Shown: positions 1 to 7,135 of the stretch, one piece after another | Layout of the letters: each line of letters begins with the position of its first letter | How positions within the stretch are numbered: the first letter of the stretch is position 1 | DNA from: JACDHQ01 sp036401195 | GTDB lineage: Bacteria > Gemmatimonadota > Gemmatimonadetes > Gemmatimonadales > Gemmatimonadaceae | NCBI GenBank assembly: GCA_036401195.1 | Contig: DASWVQ010000001.1 | Coordinates: forward strand, 1 to 9,175 | Direction: 5' to 3' | Length of the DNA: 9,175 nt | Notes under the pieces: generated by a model | Databases searched by the model: none | What the model was told of the DNA's origin: nothing | Seen by the model: the letters and a program-made list of their open reading frames with translations, nothing else | Made by a program: the position numbers and the translations under genes

Positions 1-505
1 AGGGATGCGGCAGCGGGATGAGCAGCGGACGGCGCGGCAGGTTCTCCGCCACGTGCGCCCGGCCGATCAACCGGTCGAGCGGCTGCTCGGCGAAGAAGCG
101 TGAAATCGCCAGCTTCCCGACAGGAATGACGATGCGCGGACGAATGATCGCCAGCTCGCTCTCGAGCCAGCCGGCGCAGGCCTCCTGCTCGTCGGCCGAA
201 GGCACGCGATCGCCGCGGCCGCTCGCCGCCGGCCCGGGATAGCACCGCGTGACGGCCGCGATGTAGATCCGCTTCCGGGCCAGTTCCTCGTCGATGCCTG
301 CCTCCGCGAGCCATTTGAAGAGCGTCCGGCCGGCGCGGCCGGCGAACGGCTTTCCGCCCAGCGCCTCGACCTGCCCGGGGGCCTGGCCCACCAGCATCAC
401 GCGCGGCGCGACCGCGAGCGACGTGATGGGGGCGACTCCGCTTTCATGCGCGCAGCGCCGGCACGCGGCGAGCGCGGCCAGGTGTTCGTCCAGCTGCTTC
501 TTCAT
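1..505 (-). CDS. Uracil-DNA glycosylase superfamily protein, family 4-like (C-terminus cut by window edge)
   Basis: Seen: a minus-strand reading frame from ATG at 505 runs 168 residues to the window edge without a stop. It has C-x2-C at residues 15/18 and further cysteines at 88 and 110, the pattern that ligates the [4Fe-4S] cluster in family 4 and 5 uracil-DNA glycosylases. Motif 1 reads GQAPGQVE (40-47), followed by KPFAGRAG (52-59). LPHP at 165-168 is the beginning of motif 2, and the next residue lies outside the window. Known of the family: these enzymes excise uracil arising from cytosine deamination, starting base excision repair. Typical length is about 200 residues, so a few dozen are probably missing. 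GQAPG and TRCYPG in place of the more usual GEAPG and VKCRPP make the exact subfamily uncertain. The start lies 11 bp after the glpK stop, so it is probably the last gene of the mtnA-glpK transcript. No Shine-Dalgarno is visible. It uses somewhat more A/T-ending codons (ATT, CGT, TTG, TCA) than its neighbours. Confidence 0.88.
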   Translation of the reverse strand, partial: MKKQLDEHLAALAACRRCAHESGVAPITSLAVAPRVMLVGQAPGQVEALGGKPFAGRAGRTLFKWLAEAGIDEELARKRIYIAAVTRCYPGPAASGRGDRVPSADEQEACAGWLESELAIIRPRIVIPVGKLAISRFFAEQPLDRLIGRAHVAENLPRRPLLIPLPHP

Positions 506-513
506 CCGACCGA

Positions 514-519
514 AGTCTA
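514..519 (-). promoter_or_regulatory. Possible -10 hexamer TAGACT before the uracil-DNA glycosylase gene
   Basis: TAGACT (minus strand) fits the TANNNT -10 pattern and lies 8 nt before the ATG at 505, overlapping the glpK TAG stop. No convincing -35 is visible 16-18 nt upstream. Because the TAG is also the stop codon of glpK, part of the match is forced. It is listed only because the same motif recurs before mtnA, echA and gyrB. Confidence 0.22.
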
Positions 520-1985
520 CCCGCTTCTCGCCCAATGGGTCGCGGCGCCGACGGCCCGATGCCACCCGGCCATCAACGCGGCGGCCTCATCACGGGACAT
601 GCGCGGCTCGAACGCGCGGAAGGTTCGCCGGCTGATGAATTCGTCCGACGACGACCAGACCCCCGACGCGATGCCCGCGAGGCCCGCGGCTCCGAGCGCC
701 GTCGTCTCCACGCAATCGGGACGCTCGACCGGGACGCCGAGCACGTCGGCCTGGAACTGCATCAGCCAGTCGTTCTGCGCGGCGCCCCCGTCCACGCGCA
801 GCCGCTCGAAGCGCGCGCCGGCGCGCTCGGCCATCAGGGTGAGCACGTCGCGGGTGGCGTAGGCCATCGCCTCGAGCGCGGCGCGCGCGAGGTGCGCGCG
901 CGAGCTGCCGCGCGTGAGCCCGGTGAGCATGCCGCGGGCGCGCGGCTCCCAGTTGGGGGCGCCGAGCCCGGTGAGGGCGGGGACGAAGTACACGCCGTCG
1001 TTCGATGGCAGGGCGCGCGCCAGCGCCTCCGTCTCGTGCGCGGACTCGATGATCCCGAGCTCGTCGCGGAGCCATTGCACCGCGGCGCCGGCGACGAAGA
1101 TCGCCCCCTCGAGCGCGTAGGCCACCTCGCCGCGCGCGTCGCAGGCGAGCGTGGTGAGCACGCCGGGGGCGGTGCCCGGGCGGGTGGCGCCGGTGTTCAT
1201 GAGGACGAAGGCGCCGGTGCCGTAGGTGTTCTTCCCTTCCCCCACCGTCCAGCATCCCTGGCCGAAGAGCGCCGCCTGCTGGTCGCCGGCGACGCCGGCG
1301 ATCGGGAGCGCGACGCCCAGGTGCTCCGGCCGCGTGGTCCCGAAATCGCCGCTCGAGGGGCGCACCTCGGGGAGCATCGCGGGGGGCACGCCGAAGAGCG
1401 TGCACAGCTCCTCGCTCCACCGCCGCGCGTCGATGTCGAAGAGCATCGTGCGCGAGGCGTTGGTGGGATCGGTGGCGTGCACCGCACCCCCGGTGAGCCG
1501 CCAGATGAGCCACGTGTCGATCGTGCCCACCGCGAGCTGCCCGGGACGGTAGCGCTCGAGCGGGCGCTCCTGCTCCAGGAGCCACTGGAGCTTCGTCGCC
1601 GAGAAATAGGGGTCGAGCACCAACCCGGTGCGCCGCGCGATGCGGTCCTCCTCCTCCGCCATGGCCACGCAGCGCGCCGCGGTGCGACGGTCCTGCCAGA
1701 CGATGGCGCGATGGATGGGGCGGCCCGTCGCGCGCTCCCACATCACGACGGTCTCCCGCTGGTTGGTGATGCCGATGGCCACGGGGCGCACGTTCGACAC
1801 CGCCAGCGCGTCGCGCGCCGCCTCGAGGGTGCGGGTGAAGATCTCCTCCGCGTCGTGCTCCACCCAGCCCGGGCGCGGGTAGTGCTGCGTGATCTCGCGG
1901 TAGCCGCGGCCGGTGACGCGGCCGTCGGCGGCGATGACCAGGGCGGTGACGCCGGTGGTGCCGGCATCGAGGGCGAGGACGGCGC

Positions 1986-1989
<4 letters not shown>
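517..1989 (-). CDS. glpK: Glycerol kinase
   Basis: A 490-residue FGGY-family kinase, close to the roughly 500 of known GlpK proteins. It transfers phosphate from ATP to glycerol, giving sn-glycerol 3-phosphate in the cytoplasm. Visible signatures in order: N-terminal phosphate-binding DAGTTG (8-13), GWVEHDAEEI (41-50), NQRET (76-80, the R-E pair that contacts glycerol), IVWQDRRT (96-103), DPYFSATK (126-133), TDPTNASRT (173-181), GDQQAALFGQ (235-244) with D236 as catalytic base, KNTYGTGAF (253-261), and the FGGY signature region around VDGGAAQNDWLMQ (399-411). The loop before GDQQ (about 214-232) has neither the GGKGG-type segment of the E. coli fructose-1,6-bisphosphate site nor an obvious equivalent of the Firmicute histidine phosphorylated by HPr. 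The start is fixed by the ATGA overlap with the mtnA stop, which implies translational coupling. The same frame stays open upstream to 3123, but that stretch is the antisense shadow of mtnA. Motifs match glycerol kinase better than xylulose or other FGGY kinases. Confidence 0.96.
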
Positions 1990-3014
<1,025 letters not shown>

Positions 3015-3020
3015 GAGGGG

Positions 3021-3026
3021 AATCTA
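3021..3026 (-). promoter_or_regulatory. Putative -10 element TAGATT of a leaderless mtnA promoter
   Basis: The minus strand reads TAGATT, a 6-nt spacer CCCCTC, then the GTG start. This spacing puts the expected transcription start at the first base of the start codon. No TTG-type -35 is visible 16-19 nt upstream. The same hexamer stands 7 nt before echA and in the gyrB promoter, which supports function. The site lies just outside the large inverted repeat that begins at 3043, so the repeat occupies the region immediately upstream of the promoter core. Confidence 0.5.
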
Positions 3027-3042
3027 CTCGCCGGGGCTGGCG

Positions 3043-3350
3043 TCGTCGCGCCGGACAGACGGGGTGAGGATGAGGGGGGACCAACTGGACCCCCTGATCG
3101 CTCCCCTCCCGTGCCACGTCCATCGCCCCGGACCGTTCAGTGAGAAAACACCGAGAAGGGCGAGACGTGCGAAAAGTTCACCAACTGTGTGAGGGTGAAC
3201 ACCTTGGTGGCCTCGGCCTTTTTTCTCTTTTCGCACTTCTCGCCCTTTTCCAATCCAACGGTCCAGCGCGACGACGCCTACCGGAAGGGGAGCGATCAGC
3301 AGGTACAGGTGGTCCCCCCTCATCCGCGCCCCGTCTGGCCGGCGCAACGA
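3043..3350. repeat. Long imperfect inverted repeat (about 308 bp), MITE-like or giant hairpin element
   Basis: This fills nearly all of the 343-bp gap between top1B and mtnA. Left arm about 3044-3176 and right arm about 3227-3349 are reverse complements with scattered substitutions and small indels. The outer ends match 17 of 19 (left CGTCGCGCCGGACAGACGG). Strong inner blocks include GATGAGGGGGGACCA, TGATCGCTCCCCT, GGACCGTT, AGGGCGAGA and GTGCGAAAAG. The arms enclose a 50-nt centre with its own structure (separate entry). No transposase, no clear target-site duplication and no credible gene are present. Open frames across it give a low-complexity basic protein with no recognisable domain, and similar peptides appear from both arms only because the arms are complementary. 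It could be a non-autonomous mobile element, a dispersed intergenic repeat, or a very long RNA hairpin separating top1B from mtnA transcription. The arms have clearly diverged, so it is not a fresh insertion. Confidence 0.82.
3176..3226 (+). other. Structured centre of the inverted repeat with two competing hairpins and a T-run
   Basis: On the plus strand GTTCACC (3176-3182) and GGTGAAC (3194-3200) can form a 7-bp stem with the 11-nt loop AACTGTGTGAG. Alternatively CACCAA (3179-3184) pairs with TTGGTG (3204-3209), with GTGT (3187-3190) pairing ACAC (3199-3202) inside. The two folds exclude each other. Then come GGCCTCGGCC (3209-3218) and six T (3219-3224). This has elements of an intrinsic terminator for plus-strand transcription, but no plus-strand gene precedes it, and the stem next to the T-run is short. 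I read it as the conserved core of the repeat; a terminator role is only possible. Confidence 0.45.
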
Positions 3351-3357
3351 ACCCGGC

Positions 3358-4374
3358 TTACGCGGCCGCCACGACGCGTGGCTTCCGCCGCCGCTCCGGA
3401 AAATGCCGGTCGAGGAAGGCGATGAGCGCCTTCTCCTCGGGGATGTGCCGCTCCGCCGGCTTCCCCCGCGCGCGGGCGAGGCGGATCGTCTCCCCCTCGT
3501 CCAGGTAGCGCGCCACCACCATCGGGTGCACGTACGACTTCCGGCAGATGGTGGGGGTGTTCCCCAGGTCGGCCGAGACCATGCGCATCGCCATGGCCAC
3601 GTTCCGCTTCGCCTCGGTGGGCGACCGCGCGGGACCCAGCTCGGCGAGCACCGTCGCGGCGCGGAGGGTGCCCCCCCAGGTGCGGAAGTCCTTCGCCGTG
3701 TACGAGGGGCCGATGCGCTCGTGGATGTACGCGTTCACGTCGCGCGCACCCAGGGCGTGCCACCCGTCGGCGTCCTTCCATTGGAAGATGCGCGAGCCCG
3801 GGGTCTTCAGCAGCCGTTCCACCGCCCGCGACAGCTCGCGGTTCGCGACCACCTGCCGCTGCTTCTTCCCTCCCTTCCCCACGTAGCGGAAGACGACGTG
3901 TCCCTCCTCGCACCGCACGTGCTTCTTGCGCAGGGTGGTGATCCCGAAGGTGCCGTTCTCCTTCTCGGCGCGGTCCCCGCCCACGCGGAAGTACCCCTCG
4001 CTGATGAGCCGCACCACCAGCGCGGCGACCGCGTCGCGGGTGGGGGTGCGCCGTGCCGCGTCGCGCTCGAGGATCGCGCGCGCCCGCGGGAGCTCCTTGG
4101 CGAGCATGCGCACGCGGTAATACTTGCGCAGCTGCCCCTTCTCGTAGGCGCGGTCGTGATATCGGTACTGCCGGCGTCCCCGCGCGTCGAACCCCCACGC
4201 CTGGATGGCGAGGCCGGGGCTCGCGGCGATGTGCACGTCGCGCCAGGCCGGGGGGATCCGGATGGCATCGATGCGCGCGAGCGTCCGGGCGTCGCCCACC
4301 GCGCGCCCGTCCTCGTGCACGTACCGGAAGCCGCTCTTCGGCCCCCCTTTCCTGAGGATCCATTTCGCCGCCAT
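3358..4374 (-). CDS. DNA topoisomerase IB (poxvirus/bacterial type)
   Basis: 338 residues, the usual size of bacterial type IB topoisomerases. It relaxes positive and negative supercoils by nicking one strand through a 3'-phosphotyrosine, without ATP. The N-terminal DNA-binding domain (about 1-85) contains IPPAWRDVHI (40-49), the GxxQAWGFDARGRRQYRYH stretch (54-73) and KYYRVRML (84-91). The catalytic domain shows YFRVGGDRAEKENGTFGI (128-145) with Arg130, VGKGGKKQ (165-172) with Lys167, FRTWGGT (230-236) with Arg231, and GNTPTICRKSYVHP (271-284) with Asn272 and nucleophile Tyr281. Asn replacing the vaccinia His265 is also seen in the Deinococcus radiodurans enzyme, with the same nine-residue spacing to Tyr. 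The tail after 330 is basic (RRRKPR). The start is ATG at 4374. No Shine-Dalgarno is visible; GACAGT 6 nt upstream is a weak -10 candidate at the same spacing as the mtnA motif. The gene stands alone, with structured repeats on both sides. Confidence 0.95.
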   Translation of the reverse strand: MAAKWILRKGGPKSGFRYVHEDGRAVGDARTLARIDAIRIPPAWRDVHIAASPGLAIQAWGFDARGRRQYRYHDRAYEKGQLRKYYRVRMLAKELPRARAILERDAARRTPTRDAVAALVVRLISEGYFRVGGDRAEKENGTFGITTLRKKHVRCEEGHVVFRYVGKGGKKQRQVVANRELSRAVERLLKTPGSRIFQWKDADGWHALGARDVNAYIHERIGPSYTAKDFRTWGGTLRAATVLAELGPARSPTEAKRNVAMAMRMVSADLGNTPTICRKSYVHPMVVARYLDEGETIRLARARGKPAERHIPEEKALIAFLDRHFPERRRKPRVVAAA

Positions 4375-4423
4375 CGCGCCACTGTCGAAGCAAGTCCCGG
4401 TCCGGGCCGCTGCGGCCAGCTCC

Positions 4424-4432
4424 GTGCACCGT
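4424..4432 (-). promoter_or_regulatory. Nonamer ACGGTGCAC downstream of hairpin A, facing top1B
   Basis: Read on the minus strand, ACGGTGCAC begins 3 nt after the end of the hairpin A stem. The identical 9-mer follows hairpin B after 4 nt on the plus strand (4647-4655). Its core GTGCAC is palindromic. It may be part of the repeat unit or a protein binding site. About 50 bp separate it from the top1B start. Confidence 0.4.
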
Positions 4433-4435
4433 CCC

Positions 4436-4508
4436 GCGTGGAAGGTGGGGGCCTCTCCCCGGACCTACGAACACACACGGTCCCGGGAGAGGCCCCCGCC
4501 TTCCACGC
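4436..4508 (-). repeat. Hairpin A: 30-bp stem with conserved 13-nt loop, oriented towards top1B
   Basis: Arms 4436-4465 and 4479-4508 are complementary at 28 of 30 positions (one of the two others is a U-G wobble on the plus strand). They flank the loop 4466-4478, which reads GTGTGTGTTCGTA on the minus strand. The stem closes on the loop with GGACC/GGTCC. It lies about 60 bp upstream of the top1B start. Hairpin B has an almost identical loop and closing GACC/GGTC but a largely different stem, so the two are copies of one element whose stems vary while staying paired. It is not a canonical terminator: no T-run follows on either strand. It could be a dispersed palindromic repeat, a regulatory protein site or a structured RNA; the sequence does not decide between these. 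Confidence 0.85.
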
Positions 4509-4566
4509 TCCCGCCATGCGCCGGAGCCACGCCCGACCCGGGGGGCCGTTCGCCGCACCCGATGCA

Positions 4567-4642
4567 GGCCGAGGGCGCAGGGGTCCCCTGGCCGACCGTG
4601 TGTGTTGATAGGTCGTCCAGGGGACCCCTGCGCCCCCCGGCC
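4567..4642 (+). repeat. Hairpin B: about 31-bp stem with conserved 13-nt loop, oriented towards echA
   Basis: Arms 4567-4597 and 4611-4642 pair almost throughout, with one extra base and two mismatches. They enclose the loop 4598-4610, GTGTGTGTTGATA. That loop differs from hairpin A's (read on the minus strand) at two of 13 positions. The stem contains the internal near-palindrome AGGGGTCCCCT. It ends about 55 bp before the echA ATG, matching the distance of hairpin A from top1B, so each copy points at its flanking gene. Read on one strand, the two loops are complementary over GTGTGTGTT/AACACACAC and could pair as kissing loops. No T-run follows. The 58 bp between the hairpins (4509-4566) hold no recognisable feature. 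Confidence 0.85.
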
Positions 4643-4646
4643 GTGC

Positions 4647-4655
4647 ACGGTGCAC
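4647..4655 (+). promoter_or_regulatory. Nonamer ACGGTGCAC downstream of hairpin B, facing echA
   Basis: This is an identical copy of the 9-mer that follows hairpin A, at nearly the same distance from the stem (4 nt against 3 nt). Here it is part of the local sequence GTGCACGGTGCAC, a doubled GTGCAC. It stands about 30 bp upstream of the TAGATT hexamer of echA, where an activator or repressor could act. Confidence 0.4.
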
Positions 4656-4683
4656 CCCAACTCCCCCGCCGCCAGCGGCCGTG

Positions 4684-4689
4684 TAGATT
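4684..4689 (+). promoter_or_regulatory. Putative -10 element TAGATT of a leaderless echA promoter
   Basis: TAGATT is followed by the 7-nt spacer CCGGCCC and then the ATG at 4697, so a transcript would start at or within a base or two of the start codon. There is no Shine-Dalgarno between the hexamer and the ATG. No TTG-like -35 is visible at the expected distance, which leaves room for an activator. The arrangement matches the one before mtnA. Confidence 0.5.
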
Positions 4690-4696
4690 CCGGCCC

Positions 4697-5476
4697 ATGG
4701 CCTACCAGTTCCTCACCTTCGACGTCGCCGACCGGATCGCCACGATCACGGTCAACCGCCCCGACAAGCTGAACGCGCTCAACGACGGCACCATCGCCGA
4801 GCTGGGGATGGCCATCGACGAGGCGCGCGCGCGCGACGACGTGGGCGGCGTGATTCTCACCGGCGCGGGCCGGGCCTTCGTCGCCGGCGCGGACATCGCG
4901 GAGCTCTCCAGCCAGAGCCCCGCCGACGCCAAGGCGCGCGCGCTCCGCGGCCAGGCCATCTTCCGCCGCTTCGAGAGCTCCCCCAAGCCCACCGTCGCCG
5001 CGGTGAACGGCTTCGCCCTGGGCGGCGGCTGCGAGCTGGCCATGAGCTGCCACATCCGCCTCGCCTCGGAGCACGCGAAGTTCGGCCAGCCCGAGGTGAA
5101 GCTCGGCATCGTCCCCGGCTACGGCGGCACCCAGCGCCTCCCCCGCCTCGTGGGCAAGGGGCGCGCGCTCCAGCTCCTGGTCACCGGCGACATGATCGAC
5201 GCCGCCGAGGCGCACCGCATCGGGCTGGTGAACGCCGTGCATCCCGCCGCGGAGCTGCTCGAGGCGGCGCGCAAGCTCCTCACCACGGTGCTCGCGCAGG
5301 GCCCCCTCGCCGTCGCGCTTTGCCTCGACGCCGTGGACCGCGGGCTCGAGATGCCCCTGGAGCACGCCCTCACCCTCGAGGCGAGCTACTTCGGGCTGTG
5401 CGCCGCGTCGAACGACATGCGCGAGGGGATGCAGGCCTTCCTCGAGAAGCGTCCCGCGAAGTTCAGCGGCGCCTGA
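4697..5476 (+). CDS. Enoyl-CoA hydratase (crotonase family)
   Basis: 259 residues, the standard length of a single-domain crotonase. Such enzymes hydrate trans-2-enoyl-CoA to 3-hydroxyacyl-CoA in fatty acid or amino acid degradation. Visible: the N-terminal NRPDKLNALN (20-29), the oxyanion-hole region AGADIAEL (63-70), AAVNGFALGGGCELAMSCHIRLAS (101-124) and FGQPEVKLGIVPGYGGTQRLPRLVG (129-153). Glu113 and Glu133 correspond to the two catalytic glutamates of rat mitochondrial hydratase (Glu144/Glu164, same spacing of 20), so hydratase activity is likely. The tail EGMQAFLEKRPAKFSG (243-258) is typical. The start is ATG at 4697, directly after the TAGATT motif; the open frame extends further upstream only through hairpin B and the antisense of top1B. 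Substrate chain length cannot be read from sequence. Its stop is 43 bp before the preferred recF start, so recF is probably co-transcribed from the echA promoter. Confidence 0.94.
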   Translation: MAYQFLTFDVADRIATITVNRPDKLNALNDGTIAELGMAIDEARARDDVGGVILTGAGRAFVAGADIAELSSQSPADAKARALRGQAIFRRFESSPKPTVAAVNGFALGGGCELAMSCHIRLASEHAKFGQPEVKLGIVPGYGGTQRLPRLVGKGRALQLLVTGDMIDAAEAHRIGLVNAVHPAAELLEAARKLLTTVLAQGPLAVALCLDAVDRGLEMPLEHALTLEASYFGLCAASNDMREGMQAFLEKRPAKFSGA

Positions 5477-5519
5477 GCGGCGCCGGCGCACCGTGAGCTC
5501 GGCTGGACTCGCAGGGGGC

Positions 5520-6740
5520 ATGGTCGCGCCGCGCGCGCGGCTGCGCACCCTCGCGCTGCGCGACTTCCGCAACTTCATGCGGCTCGACGTGGCCCTCCCC
5601 GCCGAGGGGCTGGTGCTCCTCGGCGAGAACGGGCAGGGGAAGACGAACTTCCTCGAGGCGATCCACTACCTGGAGCTCTTCCGCTCGGAGCGCGCCGCGC
5701 GCGACGCCGACCTCGTGCGCTTCGGCGCCCCGGCCTTCCACGTGGCGGCGGCGGTGGAGACCCCGCGCGTGCACGAGGTGCGGGTGGGCTTCGAGAAGCA
5801 GGGGAAGCGGAAGCGCCTCACGTTCGACGGCGCAGAGCCCCCGCGGCTGAGCGAGGCGCTCGGCGCGCTGCCGTCGGTGCTCTTCTCTCCCGGCGACGTG
5901 GCGCTGGTGTCGGGCGCCCCCGCGGTGCGCCGCCGGTACCTCGACATCGTGCTGGCGCTCGCGTCGCGCCCCTACCTGGCGGCGCTCCAGAAGTACCGTG
6001 GCGCGCTGGTGCGCCGCAACGCCGCGCTGCGCGACGCCATCCGCGGGGGCGGACGCGGCGACCAGCGCGTGGCAGTGTGGGAGGAGCCCCTCGCCGAGCA
6101 TGGCGCGGTGCTCTGGGGGGAGCGGCTCGCGTGGGTCGCGCAGATGGCGTCGCGGTTCGCGGAACTGTGCGCGGCGATCGGGGAGCGCGCGCCGGTGGCG
6201 ATGCGCTACCAGTCGGCCACCGCGCCGGAGCGCGCCGGCGATTCGATGAATCGCGAGTCGCTGGCCGGCGCGCTGGCGGCGGCGCTCGCGGAAAAGCGCG
6301 CCCTCGACGTGAGGCGCGGCGTCACGCACGCGGGCCCGCACCGCGACGACCTGGTGCTGGAGCTGGACGGGCGCGAGCTGCGCGCCTTCGGCTCCGCCGG
6401 GCAGCAGCGCACCGCGGCGATCGCGCTGCGCATGCTGGAGTCGGCCACGCTGCGCGACCGGCGGGGGACGATCCCCCTGCTCCTGCTCGACGACCCCTTC
6501 GCGGAGCTCGACGCGCGGCGCGCGGCGCGCATCGTCGAGCTGCTCGCCGACGAGGGGCTGGGGCAGGCGATCCTCACCGTGCCGCGGGCGAGCGACGTGC
6601 CCGCGGGACTGCCGCGGCTCGAGCAGTGGCGGATCGCGGCGGGGGTGATCAGCGGGGCCACGACGGTGCCCGGTGTGGACGCGCCTGCCGCGGTGCCGTC
6701 GCCGGCGCCGGCCGCCGCCGACGCGGAGCGCGCCCGGTGA
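5520..6740 (+). CDS. recF: DNA replication and repair protein RecF
   Basis: An SMC-like ABC ATPase that with RecO and RecR helps load RecA at single-strand gaps. From ATG 5520 it is 406 residues: LALRDFRNF (11-19), Walker A GENGQGKT (35-42), the RecF stretch FSPGDVALVSGAPAVRRRYLD (122-142), GPHRDD (272-277), ABC signature SAGQQR (292-297) and Walker B LLLLDDPFAELD (320-331). A GTG at 5493 would add nine residues (SSAGLAGG segment). I prefer 5520 because the added stretch uses GCT, GGA and GCA codons that are rare here, and RecF proteins begin close to the LxLxxFRN motif. Neither start has a well-spaced Shine-Dalgarno: AGGGGG ends only 1 nt before the ATG. Known RecF proteins are about 360-375 residues; the excess is an Ala/Pro-rich tail (about 377-406) with no visible domain. 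The stop overlaps the dciA start (GTGA). Confidence 0.95.
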   Translation: MVAPRARLRTLALRDFRNFMRLDVALPAEGLVLLGENGQGKTNFLEAIHYLELFRSERAARDADLVRFGAPAFHVAAAVETPRVHEVRVGFEKQGKRKRLTFDGAEPPRLSEALGALPSVLFSPGDVALVSGAPAVRRRYLDIVLALASRPYLAALQKYRGALVRRNAALRDAIRGGGRGDQRVAVWEEPLAEHGAVLWGERLAWVAQMASRFAELCAAIGERAPVAMRYQSATAPERAGDSMNRESLAGALAAALAEKRALDVRRGVTHAGPHRDDLVLELDGRELRAFGSAGQQRTAAIALRMLESATLRDRRGTIPLLLLDDPFAELDARRAARIVELLADEGLGQAILTVPRASDVPAGLPRLEQWRIAAGVISGATTVPGVDAPAAVPSPAPAAADAERAR

Positions 6741-7081
6741 CCGACCCGAAGAAGCCGCGCCCCGCGAAGATCGGGGACTTCCTCGCGGGGTTCCTCGAGG
6801 AGTCGGGGATGGCGCATCGCGTGGAGCAGGCGTCGGTGCTCCCGGAGTGGCCGGCGCTGGTGGGGCCGAAGATCGCGGCGGTCACCGAGCCGCGCGCGGT
6901 GTCGAGCGACGGGACGCTGCTGGTGTGGGTGAAGACGAACGCGTGGATGAACGAGCTGTCGCTGATGGAGCCGGAGCTGCTGCGGGCGCTGAACGGGCGG
7001 GCGGGGCAGACGGAGCGGTCGAAGGTGCGGCGGATCCGGTGGCAGCTGGGGGACCTCAAGCCGCCGGCGGGGAAGGGTTGA
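6737..7081 (+). CDS. dciA: DciA-like DUF721 protein (putative replicative helicase loader)
   Basis: 114 residues. The family signature is visible: LPEWPALVGPKIAAVTEPRAVSSDGTLLVWVKTNAWMNELSLMEPELLRALN (about 35-86), which holds the conserved W..(V/L)VG..IA, the L.V.V strand and the W..EL..M helix of the KH-like DUF721 fold. DciA proteins assist the DnaB helicase in bacteria lacking DnaC/DnaI-type loaders. The start is GTG at 6737, overlapping the recF stop by 4 bp (GTGA), so translation is probably coupled. The frame stays open far upstream, but that is an alternate frame of recF. The N-terminus (PKKPRPAKIGDFLAGFLEESG) is basic and then helical. The C-terminus ends in QLGDLKPPAGKG. The place between recF and gyrB is the same as that of Mycobacterium Rv0004. 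dciA is used here as a family name; activity is inferred. Confidence 0.85.
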   Translation: MTDPKKPRPAKIGDFLAGFLEESGMAHRVEQASVLPEWPALVGPKIAAVTEPRAVSSDGTLLVWVKTNAWMNELSLMEPELLRALNGRAGQTERSKVRRIRWQLGDLKPPAGKG

Positions 7082-7135
7082 GGAGGGGTGGTTGTAAGCT
7101 GTTGTCGATCAATGGTTTACGCGTAGCACGCCGGG

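Noticed and set aside
18..862. Plus-strand open frames at the window start
   Set aside because: They lie opposite the uracil-DNA glycosylase and the end of glpK, both supported by clear motifs on the minus strand.
3024..3347. A 107-codon open frame on the minus strand across the large inverted repeat
   Set aside because: It lies wholly inside complementary repeat arms, shows no domain, is basic and low in complexity, and similar peptides arise from both arms because they are reverse complements. Stop codons are rare in DNA this GC-rich.
4436..4642. CRISPR repeats or a pair of intrinsic terminators
   Set aside because: Only two copies in inverted orientation, with no spacers of regular length, no cas genes, and no T-run after either stem.
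6077..6736. N-terminal extension of the dciA frame through recF
   Set aside because: It is an alternate frame of the RecF ATPase core, almost only Arg/Ala/Gly; the GTGA overlap gives the natural start at 6737.
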